Counted from the first letter of the stretch, positions 19,823 to 30,472 are shown. The stretch is DNA of 64,000 nucleotides from Pseudomonas sp. W4I3 (GCF_030816195.1 NZ_JAUSXS010000001.1:248001-312000); one strand, 5' to 3'. Made by a program: numbers and translations. The notes: generated by a model not told the origin, from the letters alone.

Positions 19823-20368
19823 ATGAACCCCAGCCTGACTGAAACACCTGCGCTGTCGCGGCGCGGCGTCTTGAAAATCGGTCTGTGCGCCAGCGCCTTC
19901 CTGGCGACTGCCGGGCTGGGCGCCAGCCTCAGCGGTTGCTCGAGCAGCACGCCGGCCAGCGGCTTTGCGCTGTTGCGAAGCAGCGACTTACCATTCCTGC
20001 GCGCGGTCATTCCGGTACTGCTGGAAGGCGCGGCCAGCGCCCAGGCCGTGAGCGCAGGAATTGAAGACACCCTGAAAAAGCTCGACTACAGCCTGCGGCA
20101 CCTGTCGCCGGAGATGTTCAAGCTCACCCAGCAATTGTTCGATGTGCTCGGCATGGGCATTACCCGAGGCCCATTAACCGGTATCTGGGGCAGTTGGGAA
20201 AACGCCAGCAGCGAGCAGATCCGCAGCTTCTTGCACCGCTGGGAGAACAGCTACCTGAACCTGCTGCGCATGGGCCAGGGCTCACTGCTCAAGCTGGTGA
20301 TCATGGCTTGGTACTTTCGCCCCGAGTCCTGGGCTCATTGCGGCTACCCCGGCCCGCCGAACATCTGA
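19823..20368 (+). CDS. laoB: Tat-exported lipoprotein LaoB
   Basis: A 181-residue protein with a twin-arginine signal (SRRGVLKIG, residues 12-20) and a lipobox LSGC ending at Cys39, so it is probably folded before export and lipid-anchored. The rest resembles the small partner subunits found next to GMC dehydrogenases (gluconate-2-dehydrogenase subunit-3-like). It lies between laoC and laoA, the place of PA0365. Its role is thought to be supporting the alcohol dehydrogenase; no catalytic motif is visible. Confidence 0.8.
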   Translation: MNPSLTETPALSRRGVLKIGLCASAFLATAGLGASLSGCSSSTPASGFALLRSSDLPFLRAVIPVLLEGAASAQAVSAGIEDTLKKLDYSLRHLSPEMFKLTQQLFDVLGMGITRGPLTGIWGSWENASSEQIRSFLHRWENSYLNLLRMGQGSLLKLVIMAWYFRPESWAHCGYPGPPNI

Positions 20369-20405
20369 TTTGCATCCCCGACAATAAAAACAAGAGACGA
20401 ACCTG

Positions 20406-22001
20406 ATGCCCGTACCCGATCTGTTCCGCGATGGCCTGGCCCGTGGCTGGAAAACCCACAACGGCGCCACCCTCGACAACGACCTGACCCTGGAAGCCGA
20501 CGTGGCCATCATCGGCAGCGGTGCCGGCGGCGGCACCACGGCGGAAATCCTCAGCGCCGCTGGCTACAAGGTGCTGCTGATCGAAGAAGGCCCACTCAAG
20601 ACCAGCAGCGACTTCAAGCTCCTGGAAGACGAAGCCTATGCCAGCCTGTACCAGGAAGGGATAGGGCGCATGAGCAAAGACGGTGCGATTACCATCCTGC
20701 AGGGCCGTGCGGTGGGCGGTACCACGTTGATCAACTGGACCTCAAGCTTCCGCACGCCGGACGCCACCCTCGCCCACTGGGCCAGTGAATACGCGGTGAA
20801 GGGCCATAGCAGCGCCGAAATGGCGCCGTGGTTCGAGAGCATGGAACAGCGCCTGGGCATCGCGCCATGGGCGCTGCCGCCCAATGCCAACAATGACGTG
20901 ATCCGCAAAGGCTGCGAAAAGCTCGGCTACAGCTGGCACGTGATCCCGCGCAATGTGCGCGGTTGTTTCAACCTGGGCTATTGCGGCATGGGCTGCCCGG
21001 TCAACGCCAAGCAATCGATGCTGGTGACCACCATCCCGTCCACCCTGGAGAAGGGTGGCGAACTGCTCTACCTCGCCCGTGCCGAGCGCCTCACGTACAG
21101 CGGCGATACGATCAGCAGCCTGGAATGCGTGGCCATGGACGCGCGCTGCGTGGCGCCTACCGGGCGCAAGATCACCGTGAAGGCCAGGCATTACGTACTC
21201 GCGGGCGGCGGCATCAACAGCCCGGCACTGCTGATGCGCTCGGACGCGCCCGATCCGCATTCACGCCTGGGCAAGCGCACCTTCCTGCACTTGGTGAATT
21301 TCTCCGCGGGGTTGTTCGACGAGGTCATCAACCCGTTCTACGGGGCGCCGCAGTCGATCTATTCCGACCATTTCCAGTGGCAGGACGGCACTACCGGCAA
21401 AATGTCCTACAAGCTGGAAGCGCCGCCCTTGCATCCAGGGTTGGCAAGCACCTTGTTTGGCGGCTACGGCACGCAGAACGCCCTGGACATGAGCCGGTTG
21501 CCCCATACCCACGCCATGCTCGCGTTATTGCGCGACGGCTTTCACCCCGACAGCCCTGGCGGTGCCGTGGAATTGCGCGGTGACGGTACGCCGGTGCTCG
21601 ATTACCAGGTTTCGCCCTATGCCTGGGATGGCCTGCGCCGGGCCTTTCACAGCATGGCCGAGATCCAGTTCGCGGCGGGCGCCAAATCGGTCAAGCCCCT
21701 GCATCACGACGCCCGGTACGTGAACAGCCTGGCAGAGGCACGTAGCGTCATTGACGGTTTGAACCTCGAGTTGCACCGGACCACCCTGGGCAGCGCCCAT
21801 GTGATGGGCGGTTGCGCGATGGGTGAAGACCCCAAAAACGCAGTGGCCGACAGCCTCGGTCGCCATCACCAATTGCGTAACCTGTCGATCCATGACGGCT
21901 CGCTGTTTCCCACCAGCATTGGGGCAAACCCCCAGTTGTCGGTGTATGGATTGACCGCGCAACTGGCGTCAGCCTTGTGCGAACGTCTGAAAACAGCGTG
22001 A
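20406..22001 (+). CDS. laoA: GMC-type long-chain alcohol dehydrogenase LaoA
   Basis: A 531-residue FAD flavoprotein of the GMC family. The dinucleotide-binding motif IIGSGAGGGTTAEIL is at residues 35-49, the second GMC signature is GRAVGGTTLINW, and the C-terminal HVMGGCAMG and GANPQLSVYGL segments line the active site. A Cys-rich loop GCFNLGYCGMGCP (about residues 185-197) is typical of the long-chain alcohol oxidase branch. It converts long-chain alcohols to aldehydes for LaoC. It has no signal of its own and may ride with LaoB. Confidence 0.87.
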   Translation: MPVPDLFRDGLARGWKTHNGATLDNDLTLEADVAIIGSGAGGGTTAEILSAAGYKVLLIEEGPLKTSSDFKLLEDEAYASLYQEGIGRMSKDGAITILQGRAVGGTTLINWTSSFRTPDATLAHWASEYAVKGHSSAEMAPWFESMEQRLGIAPWALPPNANNDVIRKGCEKLGYSWHVIPRNVRGCFNLGYCGMGCPVNAKQSMLVTTIPSTLEKGGELLYLARAERLTYSGDTISSLECVAMDARCVAPTGRKITVKARHYVLAGGGINSPALLMRSDAPDPHSRLGKRTFLHLVNFSAGLFDEVINPFYGAPQSIYSDHFQWQDGTTGKMSYKLEAPPLHPGLASTLFGGYGTQNALDMSRLPHTHAMLALLRDGFHPDSPGGAVELRGDGTPVLDYQVSPYAWDGLRRAFHSMAEIQFAAGAKSVKPLHHDARYVNSLAEARSVIDGLNLELHRTTLGSAHVMGGCAMGEDPKNAVADSLGRHHQLRNLSIHDGSLFPTSIGANPQLSVYGLTAQLASALCERLKTA

Positions 22002-22035
22002 AAAAGCGTTCGATTCACGGCATCTATCTACGTAA

Positions 22036-22938
<903 letters not shown>

Positions 22939-22962
22939 AGCTATTCAGCGCCTGTGAGGGCC

Positions 22963-23030
22963 GATCGGGGGCAAGCCCCCTCCCACATTTGGAACGCATT
23001 TCAATGTGGGAGGGGGCTTGCCCCCGATGG
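22963..23030. repeat. REP doublet, inverted-order arrangement
   Basis: The order of the arms is reversed relative to a normal REPIN: GATCGGGGGCAAGCCCCCTC first and its complement last, with only about 12 bases (GAACGCATTTC) between the outer TCCCACATTT ends. It lies between the convergent ferredoxin and mutM genes. The same arrangement occurs at 37041 and 51305. Confidence 0.85.
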
Positions 23031-23053
23031 CGCTATCAGCCATCACACAGCAA

Positions 23054-23866
23054 TCAGCTCTGGCACCTGGGGCAAAACACACTCGCCCGCTGCCCCAGCA
23101 CCACATTGCGCAACTCGGTCCCGCACACCTTGCACGCCTGGCCCCCACGGCCGTAGACGAACAGTTCCTGCTGGAAATACCCCGGTTGCCCGTCACCACC
23201 GATAAAGTCGCGCAACGTGGTACCGCCGCGCTCGATGGCAGCCGCCAGCACGCGCTTGATCTCGACCGAGAGCTTCAAATACCGCGCACGGGAAATGCCG
23301 CCGGCCGCACGACGCGGATCGATCCCGGCCGCAAACAGCGCTTCCGTCGCATAGATATTGCCCACGCCCACCACCACCGCGTTGTCCATGATGAACGGCT
23401 TGACCGCCATCGATCGGCCCCGCGACAGTTGAAACAGCCGCTCGCCATCGAACAGCTCGGTCAACGGCTCCGGCCCCAGGCGAATCAGCAGCTCGTGGTT
23501 GTGCGGGTCCTGGCTCCAGAGCATCGCGCCAAAACGCCGGGGGTCGGTGTAGCGCAGGGCAAGGCCGGACTCAAGCTCGATATCCACGTGCTCATGCTTG
23601 GCCGCCGGCATGCCGACTTCCACCAGGCGCAGGTTGCCCGACATGCCCAGGTGGCTGATCAAGGTGCCCACTTCGGCGTTGATCAACAGGTACTTGGCGC
23701 GCCGTTCCACCAACACGATGCGCTGCCCGGACAGGCGCACATCGAGGTCTTCCGGGATTGGCCAGCGCAGACGGCGCTCACGCACCACCACACGGCTGAC
23801 GCGCTGGCCCTCCAGGTGCGGGGCAATCCCGCGCCGGGTGGTTTCGACTTCTGGTAACTCAGGCAT
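23054..23866 (-). CDS. mutM: Formamidopyrimidine-DNA glycosylase MutM (Fpg)
   Basis: A 270-residue bifunctional base-excision glycosylase/AP lyase for 8-oxoguanine and FaPy lesions. After removal of Met the catalytic N-terminal proline ([12 protein letters not shown]) is exposed. The C-terminal zinc finger is CKVC...CPRC with a 16-residue gap, and the H2TH region ([18 protein letters not shown]) is intact. It is followed on the same strand, in the opposite sense of reading, by the HDOD gene upstream (21 bases). Confidence 0.96.
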   Translation of the reverse strand: MPELPEVETTRRGIAPHLEGQRVSRVVVRERRLRWPIPEDLDVRLSGQRIVLVERRAKYLLINAEVGTLISHLGMSGNLRLVEVGMPAAKHEHVDIELESGLALRYTDPRRFGAMLWSQDPHNHELLIRLGPEPLTELFDGERLFQLSRGRSMAVKPFIMDNAVVVGVGNIYATEALFAAGIDPRRAAGGISRARYLKLSVEIKRVLAAAIERGGTTLRDFIGGDGQPGYFQQELFVYGRGGQACKVCGTELRNVVLGQRASVFCPRCQS

Positions 23867-23887
23867 GTGTACCTCGGGAAGAAAGGC

Positions 23888-24754
23888 TCAGTGCGCGCCC
23901 AATTCGCGGATCGACAACTTCATGCTTTCGAAGTCGTAGTCCGACAGGCCCACGTAATCCAGCACCAGGTGGCCGATCGCATCCCATTCACGGTCGACGC
24001 TCTGGTTGCCCAGGACCCGATAGGACGAACAGATGTGCTCGGCCATTTTCAGGATCGCCAGCAGGTTTTTAAGCACCGGATTGCGCGACGTCTCGTCGCT
24101 GAAAATCGCCAGGGCATTGTGGTGATTGGCGATGGCGTCGGTCACATGCTCCGGCAGGCGCCAGGACTTGGCGGTGTAGTAGCCCACCACCGCATGGTTA
24201 GTGTTGAACGCGTTGTTCTCGGTGTCGACCACCCGGCAATCCGGGCCGGCGTTGGCGTAGGCCTGCTCCAGGACCGTCATGTAGTTCGGGAATCGCTTGA
24301 GCATCAGCGGTACGCCACAGTCATGGAACAGGCCCAGGGCATAGGCTTCGTCAACTGCCTGGGAGCCGGTGCGCTTGGCCAGGGTCAGGCAGGTCATGGC
24401 CACATCCTGGGCGGTGTCCCAGAAGCGGTTGAGCGTGACGATGGTGTCGTCGCTCATCTCGCCTTTGATCGACAAGGCGTTGATCAGGTTGATCACCGAG
24501 CGGCTGCCCAGCAGGTTCACCGCGCGCTGGATCGAGGCAATCTTGTTGCTCAGGCCGTAATACGGCGAGTTGACGATTTTCAGCAACGCACCGGACAAGC
24601 CCGGGTCCTGGGCGATCAGCCGGGCGATCACTTCCAGGTCCGGGTCGGGCATGTACTGCTCCATCTGCAAATCCACCATGATTTGCGGCTGGGGCGGCAC
24701 GCTGATGCCTTGCAGGACCTGCTGAATCTGTTCGGCGGAAAGCTCTTGGGACAT
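23888..24754 (-). CDS. HDOD domain protein
   Basis: A 288-residue protein whose central part (residues 25-225) is an HDOD domain, a degenerate HD-type fold found in bacterial signalling proteins. Features seen: NSPYYGLSNKIASIQRAVNLLG and LGLFHDCGVPLML, the latter keeping an HD pair. No second catalytic domain is attached. Function unknown; HDOD proteins usually act in regulatory complexes. It lies 21 bases upstream of mutM. Confidence 0.85.
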   Translation of the reverse strand: MSQELSAEQIQQVLQGISVPPQPQIMVDLQMEQYMPDPDLEVIARLIAQDPGLSGALLKIVNSPYYGLSNKIASIQRAVNLLGSRSVINLINALSIKGEMSDDTIVTLNRFWDTAQDVAMTCLTLAKRTGSQAVDEAYALGLFHDCGVPLMLKRFPNYMTVLEQAYANAGPDCRVVDTENNAFNTNHAVVGYYTAKSWRLPEHVTDAIANHHNALAIFSDETSRNPVLKNLLAILKMAEHICSSYRVLGNQSVDREWDAIGHLVLDYVGLSDYDFESMKLSIRELGAH

Positions 24755-24836
24755 AAGTACACACTCTGGGCTAGGCGGGAATTCTACCCCTTATGCAGAC
24801 GTGCCCGACACCCACAAACCGAACTGAAACCGGATC

Positions 24837-24930
24837 AAATGTGGGAGGGGCTTGCTCCCGATAGCAGCGGATCAATCAGCTCATCTGTTTCTGACATACC
24901 GCTATCGGGAGCAAGCCCCCTCCCACATGT
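24837..24930. repeat. REPIN of the GTGGGAGGGG family
   Basis: Left arm AAATGTGGGAGGGGCTTGCT (one G shorter than the standard arm), right arm GAGCAAGCCCCCTCCCACAT. It fills the gap between the divergent HDOD gene and rlmI, just upstream of a TATACT hexamer (24963-24968) that may be the rlmI -10. Confidence 0.9.
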
Positions 24931-24994
24931 CCGGCGGCGCGTTCAGTACCTACACAACAGGGTATACTCCCGCTCTTTTTTCCGGAGCGACGTC

Positions 24995-26191
24995 ATGTCC
25001 CTGCCAAGCCTGCGTCTCAAAGCCAACGCCGATCGTCGTTTGCGCAACGGCCACCTGTGGGTCTACAGCAACGAAATCGACGTGGCCGCCACCCCACTCC
25101 ACGGCTTCCAGGCAGGTGACCAGGCTATCCTGGAAGCAGCCGGCGGCAAGACCCTGGGCATCGTGGCCATGAGCCCGAACAACCTGATCTGCGCCCGCCT
25201 GCTGTCGCGCGACATCAAGTTGCCGCTGGACAAATCGCTGCTGGTGCACCGCATCAACGTGGCCCTGTCCCTGCGCGATCGCCTGTTCGACAAGCCGTTC
25301 TACCGCCTGGTCTACGGTGATTCCGACCTGCTGCCGGGCCTGGTGGTCGACCGTTTCGGAGACATCCTCGTCGTGCAGATCGCCTCGGCGACCATGGAAG
25401 CCCATAAGGAAGACGTGATCGCCGCGCTGACCCAAGTGCTCAAGCCGAGCGGCATCCTGTTCAAGAACGACTCCGCCGCGCGCGACGCCGAAGGCCTCAA
25501 CCGCTACGTCGAAACCGTGTTCGGCCTGGTGCCGGAGTGGGTGGCGCTGGAAGAAAACGGCGTGAAATTCGAAGCCCCGGTGATCCAGGGCCAGAAAACT
25601 GGCTGGTTCTACGACCACCGCATGAACCGCGCCCGCCTGGCGCCATATGCCAAGGGCAAGCGCGTCCTCGACCTGTACAGCTACATCGGCGGCTGGGGCG
25701 TGCAAGCCGCCGCATTCGGCGCCAGTGAAGTGTTCTGCGTCGACGCCTCCGCCTTCGCCCTCGATGGCGTCGAGCGCAACGCCGCGCTGAACGGCGTCGC
25801 CGAGAAAATGACCTGCATCGAAGGCGACGTGTTCGAAGCACTCAAGGAACTCAAAGCCAGCGAAGAACGCTTCGACGTGATCGTCGCCGACCCACCGGCC
25901 TTCATCAAACGCAAGAAAGACATGAAGAACGGCGAAGGCGCCTACCGCCGCCTGAACGAGCAAGCCATGCGCCTGCTCAGCAAGGACGGCATCCTAGTCA
26001 GCGCCTCGTGCTCCATGCACCTGCCCGAAGACGACCTGCAAAACATCCTCCTGACCAGCGCCCGCCACCTGGACCGCAACATCCAGATGCTCGAACGCGG
26101 CGGCCAGGGCCCGGACCACCCGGTGCACCCGGCGATTGCCGAGACGCGATATATCAAGAGCATTACGTGCCGGTTGTTGCCCAATAGCTAA
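24995..26191 (+). CDS. rlmI: 23S rRNA (cytosine1962-C5)-methyltransferase RlmI
   Basis: A 398-residue protein: an N-terminal PUA domain (residues 1-75, LKANADRRLRNGHLWVYSNEI), then a class I methyltransferase with the SAM motif VLDLYSYIGGWGVQAAAFGA and the catalytic DPPAFIK. SASCSMHLPEDD carries the second conserved cysteine region. I chose ATG 24995; the frame stays open far upstream, but that part overlaps mutM/HDOD on the other strand and the REPIN. A CCGGAGCGACGTC ribosome-binding region precedes it. Confidence 0.94.
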   Translation: MSLPSLRLKANADRRLRNGHLWVYSNEIDVAATPLHGFQAGDQAILEAAGGKTLGIVAMSPNNLICARLLSRDIKLPLDKSLLVHRINVALSLRDRLFDKPFYRLVYGDSDLLPGLVVDRFGDILVVQIASATMEAHKEDVIAALTQVLKPSGILFKNDSAARDAEGLNRYVETVFGLVPEWVALEENGVKFEAPVIQGQKTGWFYDHRMNRARLAPYAKGKRVLDLYSYIGGWGVQAAAFGASEVFCVDASAFALDGVERNAALNGVAEKMTCIEGDVFEALKELKASEERFDVIVADPPAFIKRKKDMKNGEGAYRRLNEQAMRLLSKDGILVSASCSMHLPEDDLQNILLTSARHLDRNIQMLERGGQGPDHPVHPAIAETRYIKSITCRLLPNS

Positions 26192-26244
26192 CGCCACGCA
26201 CCGATAAACATGTGGGGGTTTGCCCAAAGTCAAAATGGTTCATT

Positions 26245-26343
26245 GTAGGAGCGAGCTTGCTCGCGAAAAACGCATCGGCGCCACGGGCTGCCTGATAGCG
26301 CTGCGTTATCGTTAACGATTTTCGCGAGCAAGCTCGCTCCTAC
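26245..26343. repeat. REPIN downstream of the RAYT gene
   Basis: GTAGGAGCGAGCTTGCTCGC at the left and its exact complement at the right, with TGATAGCGCTGCGTTATCG in the inner part. It ends 13 bases past the 3' end of the RAYT gene. Same family as 15424. Confidence 0.92.
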
Positions 26344-26356
26344 AATGGAAGGCGTG

Positions 26357-26815
26357 TCATAGCCAGATGGCATCCCACAGCGGGTATTGACCAATGTGCT
26401 CGACCAAACCTGCACGCAAAGGGTTGGCGACGATATAACGGGCCATTGCCTTCAAATCCTCCTCACGACGCAATGCCCGATCGAAATAGCCTTTCTGCCA
26501 AAGCGTCCCGCAAGAGCATCTCGCACTGTTGATCGCGCGGGCACTTCGCGACTTGGTGATTCGCATCAGTCTGGGCAAGTCGCCATTGTGCAACTCCACC
26601 AGCCAGTGGAAGTGGTCAGGCATGACCACCCAAGCCAGCGAAGTCGCCTCACCCTCTTCCTGAGCTTTCCTGAATTCGCTGACGAGCAGGCGACCCATGC
26701 GCCAGTCCTGAAAAATTGACTGCCGTTGGTGGGTAACCGCGGTGATCAGGTAGATACGACCCGATTCTGAATAGCGCCCAGTGCGCAGCCGATGAGCATT
26801 TTGCTGGGTGGACAT
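26357..26815 (-). mobile_element. REP-associated tyrosine transposase (RAYT)
   Basis: A 152-residue Y1/HUH-superfamily transposase of the single-copy, REP-associated kind. The HUH motif is in MPDHFHWLVEL (His-Phe-His, near residue 67), and the catalytic Tyr is in AMARYIVANPLRAGLV. The N-terminal RTGRYSESGRIYLITAVTH and the TLWQKGYFDRAL segment are typical. RAYTs are thought to mobilise REPINs and to be vertically kept rather than selfish. It is flanked on both sides by REPINs of the GTAGGAGCGAG family, presumably its substrates; no family-matching RAYT for the GTGGGAGG elements is in the window. Confidence 0.93.
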
Positions 26816-26907
26816 TCCTTCGTCCTCTTCTGTGATTGGAAGAGAAACGGTAGGAGCCGAAGCGTCGACTAGCCTGTAAACAATAGTTCTGAATATGTCT
26901 TACCCCT

Positions 26908-27020
26908 GTAGGAGCGAGGCGGGCGGCTAGCCCTTGCTCGCGAAAAACCAACAGGCGATGCGCGCTGCCTGATAGCGCTGCGTTATCGTTGACGTTTTTC
27001 GCGAGCAAGCTCGCTCCTAC
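26908..27020. repeat. REPIN upstream of the RAYT gene, with 14-bp insertion in the left arm
   Basis: The left arm reads GTAGGAGCGAG, then GCGGGCGGCTAGCC, then CTTGCTCGCG, so the ordinary arm is split by 14 bases that themselves form a small GGGC...GCCC hairpin. The right arm is standard. The same insertion at the same place occurs in the copy at 41065. It separates the RAYT gene from the ilvD leader. Confidence 0.9.
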
Positions 27021-27211
27021 AGGAAGACGGTGTAGAATCAGCCCTATTCATCGCCAGTCATCCCCGGCGGGTTTATGAGCTCGAGGCCCAAGCAAGCGGC
27101 GATCCCGCGACGCGAGTGGCAACTTCCGGACACACGGCCATTTTCTGAGTGTTCCAGACGTCAATAGAAGCTCACTCCCCTTTGATACCGATTAGCCGCC
27201 CGGAGTGCTCC
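27021..27211 (+). other. ilvD upstream region
   Basis: This is part of the 396-base gap between the RAYT start (26815) and ilvD (27212). The RAYT-side 92 bases hold nothing recognisable except a GTAGGAGCC remnant, then comes the REPIN. The remaining 191 bases contain a short frame at 27075-27167 without a good ribosome-binding site or Ile/Leu/Val runs, no clear -35/-10 pair and no attenuator hairpin. A CGGAGTG ribosome-binding region immediately precedes ilvD. Confidence 0.5.
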
Positions 27212-29053
27212 ATGCCAGATTACCGCTCGAAAACATCCACCCACGGCCGCAACATGGCCGGCGCGCGCGCACTGTGGCGTGCCACGGGGATGAAAGATGA
27301 CGACTTCAAAAAGCCGATCATCGCGATTGCCAACTCCTTCACCCAGTTCGTCCCCGGCCACGTCCACCTCAAGGACCTGGGCCAACTGGTCGCCCGCGAG
27401 ATCGAACGCGCTGGCGGCGTGGCAAAGGAATTCAACACCATCGCCGTTGACGACGGCATCGCCATGGGCCATGACGGCATGCTGTATTCCCTGCCGAGCC
27501 GCGAGATCATCGCCGACTCCGTGGAGTACATGGTCAACGCCCACTGCGCCGACGCCATCGTGTGCATTTCCAACTGCGACAAGATCACCCCCGGCATGCT
27601 GATGGCCGCCCTGCGCCTGAACATCCCGGTGATTTTCGTTTCCGGCGGCCCGATGGAAGCCGGCAAGACCAAGCTGGCCTCCCACGGCCTCGACCTGGTC
27701 GACGCCATGGTCATCGCCGCCGATTCCAGCGCTTCTGACGAGAAGGTCGCGGAATACGAGCGCAGCGCCTGCCCGACCTGCGGTTCGTGCTCCGGCATGT
27801 TCACCGCCAACTCGATGAACTGCCTGGTCGAAGCCCTGGGCCTGGCCTTGCCGGGCAACGGCTCGACGCTGGCCACCCACAGCGACCGCGAGCAGCTGTT
27901 CCTGCAGGCCGGCCGCACCATCGTCGAGCTGTGCAAGCGCTACTACGGCGACAACGATGAGTCGGTGTTGCCGCGCAACATCGCCAACTTCAAGGCGTTC
28001 GAGAACGCCATGACCCTGGACATCGCCATGGGCGGTTCCACCAACACCATCCTGCACTTGCTGGCTGCCGCCCAGGAAGCCGAGATCGATTTCGACCTGC
28101 GCGACATCGACCGCCTGTCCCGTCACGTGCCGCAGCTGTGCAAGGTCGCGCCGAACATCCAGAAGTACCACATGGAAGATGTGCACCGCGCCGGCGGGAT
28201 CTTCTCGATCCTCGGTTCCCTGGCCCGTGGCGGCCTGCTGCACACCGACCTGCCGACCGTGCACAGCACGTCCATCGCTGAAGGCATCGCCAAGTGGGAC
28301 ATCACCCAGACTGACGACGAAGCCGTGCACACCTTCTTCAAGGCGGGCCCGGCCGGCATCCCGACGCAGACTGCGTTCAGCCAGTCGACCCGTTGGGACA
28401 CCCTGGACGACGACCGCGAAAACGGCTGCATCCGCAGTGTCGAGCACGCCTATTCGCAAGAAGGCGGCCTGGCCGTGCTGTACGGCAACATCGCCCTCGA
28501 CGGTTGCGTGGTGAAGACTGCCGGTGTGGACGAGTCCATCCACGTCTTCGAAGGCCGCGCCAAGATCTACGAGAGCCAGGACAGCTCGGTGCGCGGCATC
28601 CTGGCTGACGAAGTCAAGGAAGGCGACATCGTGATCATCCGCTACGAAGGCCCCAAAGGCGGCCCGGGTATGCAAGAGATGCTCTACCCGACGTCGTACC
28701 TAAAATCCAAGGGCCTGGGCAAAGCCTGCGCCTTGCTCACCGACGGCCGTTTCTCCGGCGGCACCTCGGGCCTGTCCATCGGCCATGCTTCGCCGGAAGC
28801 CGCTGCCGGTGGCGCGATTGGCCTGGTGCAGGATGGCGACAAGGTGCTGATCGACATCCCGAACCGCTCGATCAACCTGTTGATCAGCGATGAAGAACTG
28901 GCCGCGCGCAGGGTTGAGCAGGACAAGAAAGGCTGGAAGCCGGTAGAGAAGCGTCCACGTAAAGTGACGACCGCGCTGAAAGCCTACGCCTTGCTGGCCA
29001 CCAGCGCCGACAAGGGCGCCGTTCGCAACAAGGCAATGCTCGACGGCCTGTAA
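27212..29053 (+). CDS. ilvD: Dihydroxy-acid dehydratase IlvD
   Basis: A 613-residue Fe-S dehydratase that makes 2-ketoisovalerate and 2-keto-3-methylvalerate in valine/isoleucine (and leucine, pantothenate) synthesis. The cluster cysteines are in CISNCDK and [26 protein letters not shown] and [15 protein letters not shown] are the family signatures. I chose ATG 27212 ([21 protein letters not shown]) over an in-frame start 63 bases upstream. A strong terminator follows directly. ilvA, also of the pathway, is at 51.8 kb. Confidence 0.97.
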   Translation: MPDYRSKTSTHGRNMAGARALWRATGMKDDDFKKPIIAIANSFTQFVPGHVHLKDLGQLVAREIERAGGVAKEFNTIAVDDGIAMGHDGMLYSLPSREIIADSVEYMVNAHCADAIVCISNCDKITPGMLMAALRLNIPVIFVSGGPMEAGKTKLASHGLDLVDAMVIAADSSASDEKVAEYERSACPTCGSCSGMFTANSMNCLVEALGLALPGNGSTLATHSDREQLFLQAGRTIVELCKRYYGDNDESVLPRNIANFKAFENAMTLDIAMGGSTNTILHLLAAAQEAEIDFDLRDIDRLSRHVPQLCKVAPNIQKYHMEDVHRAGGIFSILGSLARGGLLHTDLPTVHSTSIAEGIAKWDITQTDDEAVHTFFKAGPAGIPTQTAFSQSTRWDTLDDDRENGCIRSVEHAYSQEGGLAVLYGNIALDGCVVKTAGVDESIHVFEGRAKIYESQDSSVRGILADEVKEGDIVIIRYEGPKGGPGMQEMLYPTSYLKSKGLGKACALLTDGRFSGGTSGLSIGHASPEAAAGGAIGLVQDGDKVLIDIPNRSINLLISDEELAARRVEQDKKGWKPVEKRPRKVTTALKAYALLATSADKGAVRNKAMLDGL

Positions 29054-29066
29054 GCCCCGCCCATGA

Positions 29067-29099
29067 AAATGCCCCCGCACTTGGCGGGGGCATTTTTTT
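29067..29099 (+). terminator. Rho-independent terminator of ilvD
   Basis: Hairpin with stem AATGCCCCCGC / GCGGGGGCATT and loop ACTTG, followed by TTTTTT and preceded by A residues. It begins 13 bases after the ilvD stop and would end the ilvD transcript. Confidence 0.9.
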
Positions 29100-29131
29100 G
29101 CCTCGCGATAATCCCAAGACAATGAAGATCC

Positions 29132-29225
29132 AATGTGGGAGGGGGCTTGCCCCCGATATCGGTGTGTCAGCTAAAGATGAGCTGACTGAACGACCGCTAT
29201 CGGGGGCAAGCCCCCTCCCACATTT
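29132..29225. repeat. REPIN of the GTGGGAGGGGG family
   Basis: Left arm AATGTGGGAGGGGGCTTGCC, right arm the complement ending TCCCACATTTTTT, inner part with GGTGTGTCAGCTAAAGATGA. Between the convergent ilvD and pchP genes; its T-rich right end is 20 bases from the pchP stop. Confidence 0.92.
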
Positions 29226-29244
29226 TTTAACCGCGTTCAGCCTG

Positions 29245-30303
29245 TTACTGGATGTCCTCCGGCTTGACGATCACCCAGTTCTTGTCCGCCGTTACCGGCA
29301 AGCCCTCCTTGGCCTGCGCTGCCGCGTGTTTGGCCATCATGCCGTTGAGCTGGGTCATGTATTTGTCTTTGCGGTTGATCCACAGGTGGATGCCGCCCTT
29401 GGCCACGTCCACGTCATGAAACAGCATGTAGCCATCGCTGGTCGGGGTGTCGCCGCCGACGATCACCGGTTTTTTCCATTCGTCGATGTAGGTGAGGATC
29501 GCCGCGTGCTTGCCGGCCATCCAGGTGGCTGGGGTCCACAGGTAAGGCGTGAGTTCCAGGCCGAGGTTGGCCTTCTCGTCATACTTGCCGGCGGCGATCT
29601 GTTTGCGCGCGGTGGTCAGCTCGCCGGTTTTGCGGTCCTTGAGCAACGTACTCACGCCGATGACGTTCTCGGGTTTGACGTTGTAGCCGTACTTCGGATC
29701 GGCAGCGACCATGCGCACCAGTTCCTCCGAGGCAGCCGTCATCACATACACCTCGATGCCGTTTTCCATCAACTTGTTGTACAGCTCGGCTTGCCCGGTG
29801 AAGACTTTCGGTGGCTGCACTTCGGACTGTTTCACCGTGTCGCCTTCAAAATAGCTGACCGGAACGGGTTTGCCCGAAGCCATCAGCTCGTCGACCTGGA
29901 CCTTGAGTTCCTTGAGGGTGAAACCGGAAAACACCTGGGCCACCCACGGGTAGCACACCATGTCGTCCACTTCGCAGAGGCGATAGTAGTAACTGAAGAG
30001 GCTTTCCTTGTGCTCGGCGGTGTCTTTGAACGGCATCAGCTTGAGCGAAGGGTCGAGGCTGTCGCGGGTGATCAGGCCCTTGTTTTCCATGTAGGGCAGC
30101 AGGGACTCTTCAAGGTCGTAGCGGTAGCTGGTGTTGTCCATGTCAAACACCGCGAAGTTGCCCTTGTTGGCGTTGGCGGCGATCATCTCATTCAATTGTT
30201 TGGCGGCAGGCGCCGGCCAGTGTTTCAACTCGGTGGCGGCAAACGCCTGGCTGGCAAGTCCCAGGCAAAGAGCGGCGGCAAGCAATTTCGGCGCGAGCTT
30301 CAT
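29245..30303 (-). CDS. pchP: Phosphorylcholine phosphatase PchP
   Basis: A 352-residue HAD-superfamily phosphatase with a signal peptide (cleavage after ASQAFA, residue 22), so periplasmic. Motif I is DMDNT (residues 54-58), motif II is in VMTAASEEL, and the acidic motif III is GGDTPTSDG. These match the P. aeruginosa enzyme that releases choline from phosphorylcholine (known motif III GDTPDSD). In that species choline, betaine and dimethylglycine induce it. It is divergent from tcyP across a 242-base gap. Confidence 0.87.
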   Translation of the reverse strand: MKLAPKLLAAALCLGLASQAFAATELKHWPAPAAKQLNEMIAANANKGNFAVFDMDNTSYRYDLEESLLPYMENKGLITRDSLDPSLKLMPFKDTAEHKESLFSYYYRLCEVDDMVCYPWVAQVFSGFTLKELKVQVDELMASGKPVPVSYFEGDTVKQSEVQPPKVFTGQAELYNKLMENGIEVYVMTAASEELVRMVAADPKYGYNVKPENVIGVSTLLKDRKTGELTTARKQIAAGKYDEKANLGLELTPYLWTPATWMAGKHAAILTYIDEWKKPVIVGGDTPTSDGYMLFHDVDVAKGGIHLWINRKDKYMTQLNGMMAKHAAAQAKEGLPVTADKNWVIVKPEDIQ

Positions 30304-30451
30304 AAGCGTTTACTTCCTGAGTGAAAGACATCGACGCTAACAAATCTGTGTGACAGTCCTCGCGTTGAGCGCGACGGCCTGCATCCTGATTCCGCCACGG
30401 CCATACGCCAGAGCGTCAAACCCTTATTCCAAAAACGACAGTCGCCATTCC

Positions 30452-30472
30452 ATATTGGTATTAAATCAATAT
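30452..30472 (+). promoter_or_regulatory. Candidate LysR-type (CysB-like) operator before tcyP
   Basis: An inverted repeat ATATTG-N9-CAATAT inside a short AT-rich island in otherwise GC-rich DNA, 74 bases before the tcyP start. It contains the T-N11-A core of LysR-family sites. CysB, a LysR-type regulator, controls cystine import in enterics, so it is a reasonable candidate ligand; this is inference. It could also serve pchP on the other strand. Confidence 0.45.

Noticed and set aside
23867..24994. A 376-codon N-terminal extension of rlmI
   Set aside because: The extension runs antisense to the HDOD gene and through a REPIN. RlmI starts naturally at 24995 with its PUA domain and a ribosome-binding site.
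27075..27167. A 30-codon frame as a possible ilvD leader peptide
   Set aside because: No runs of Ile, Leu or Val codons, no ribosome-binding site, and no attenuator hairpin follows it.
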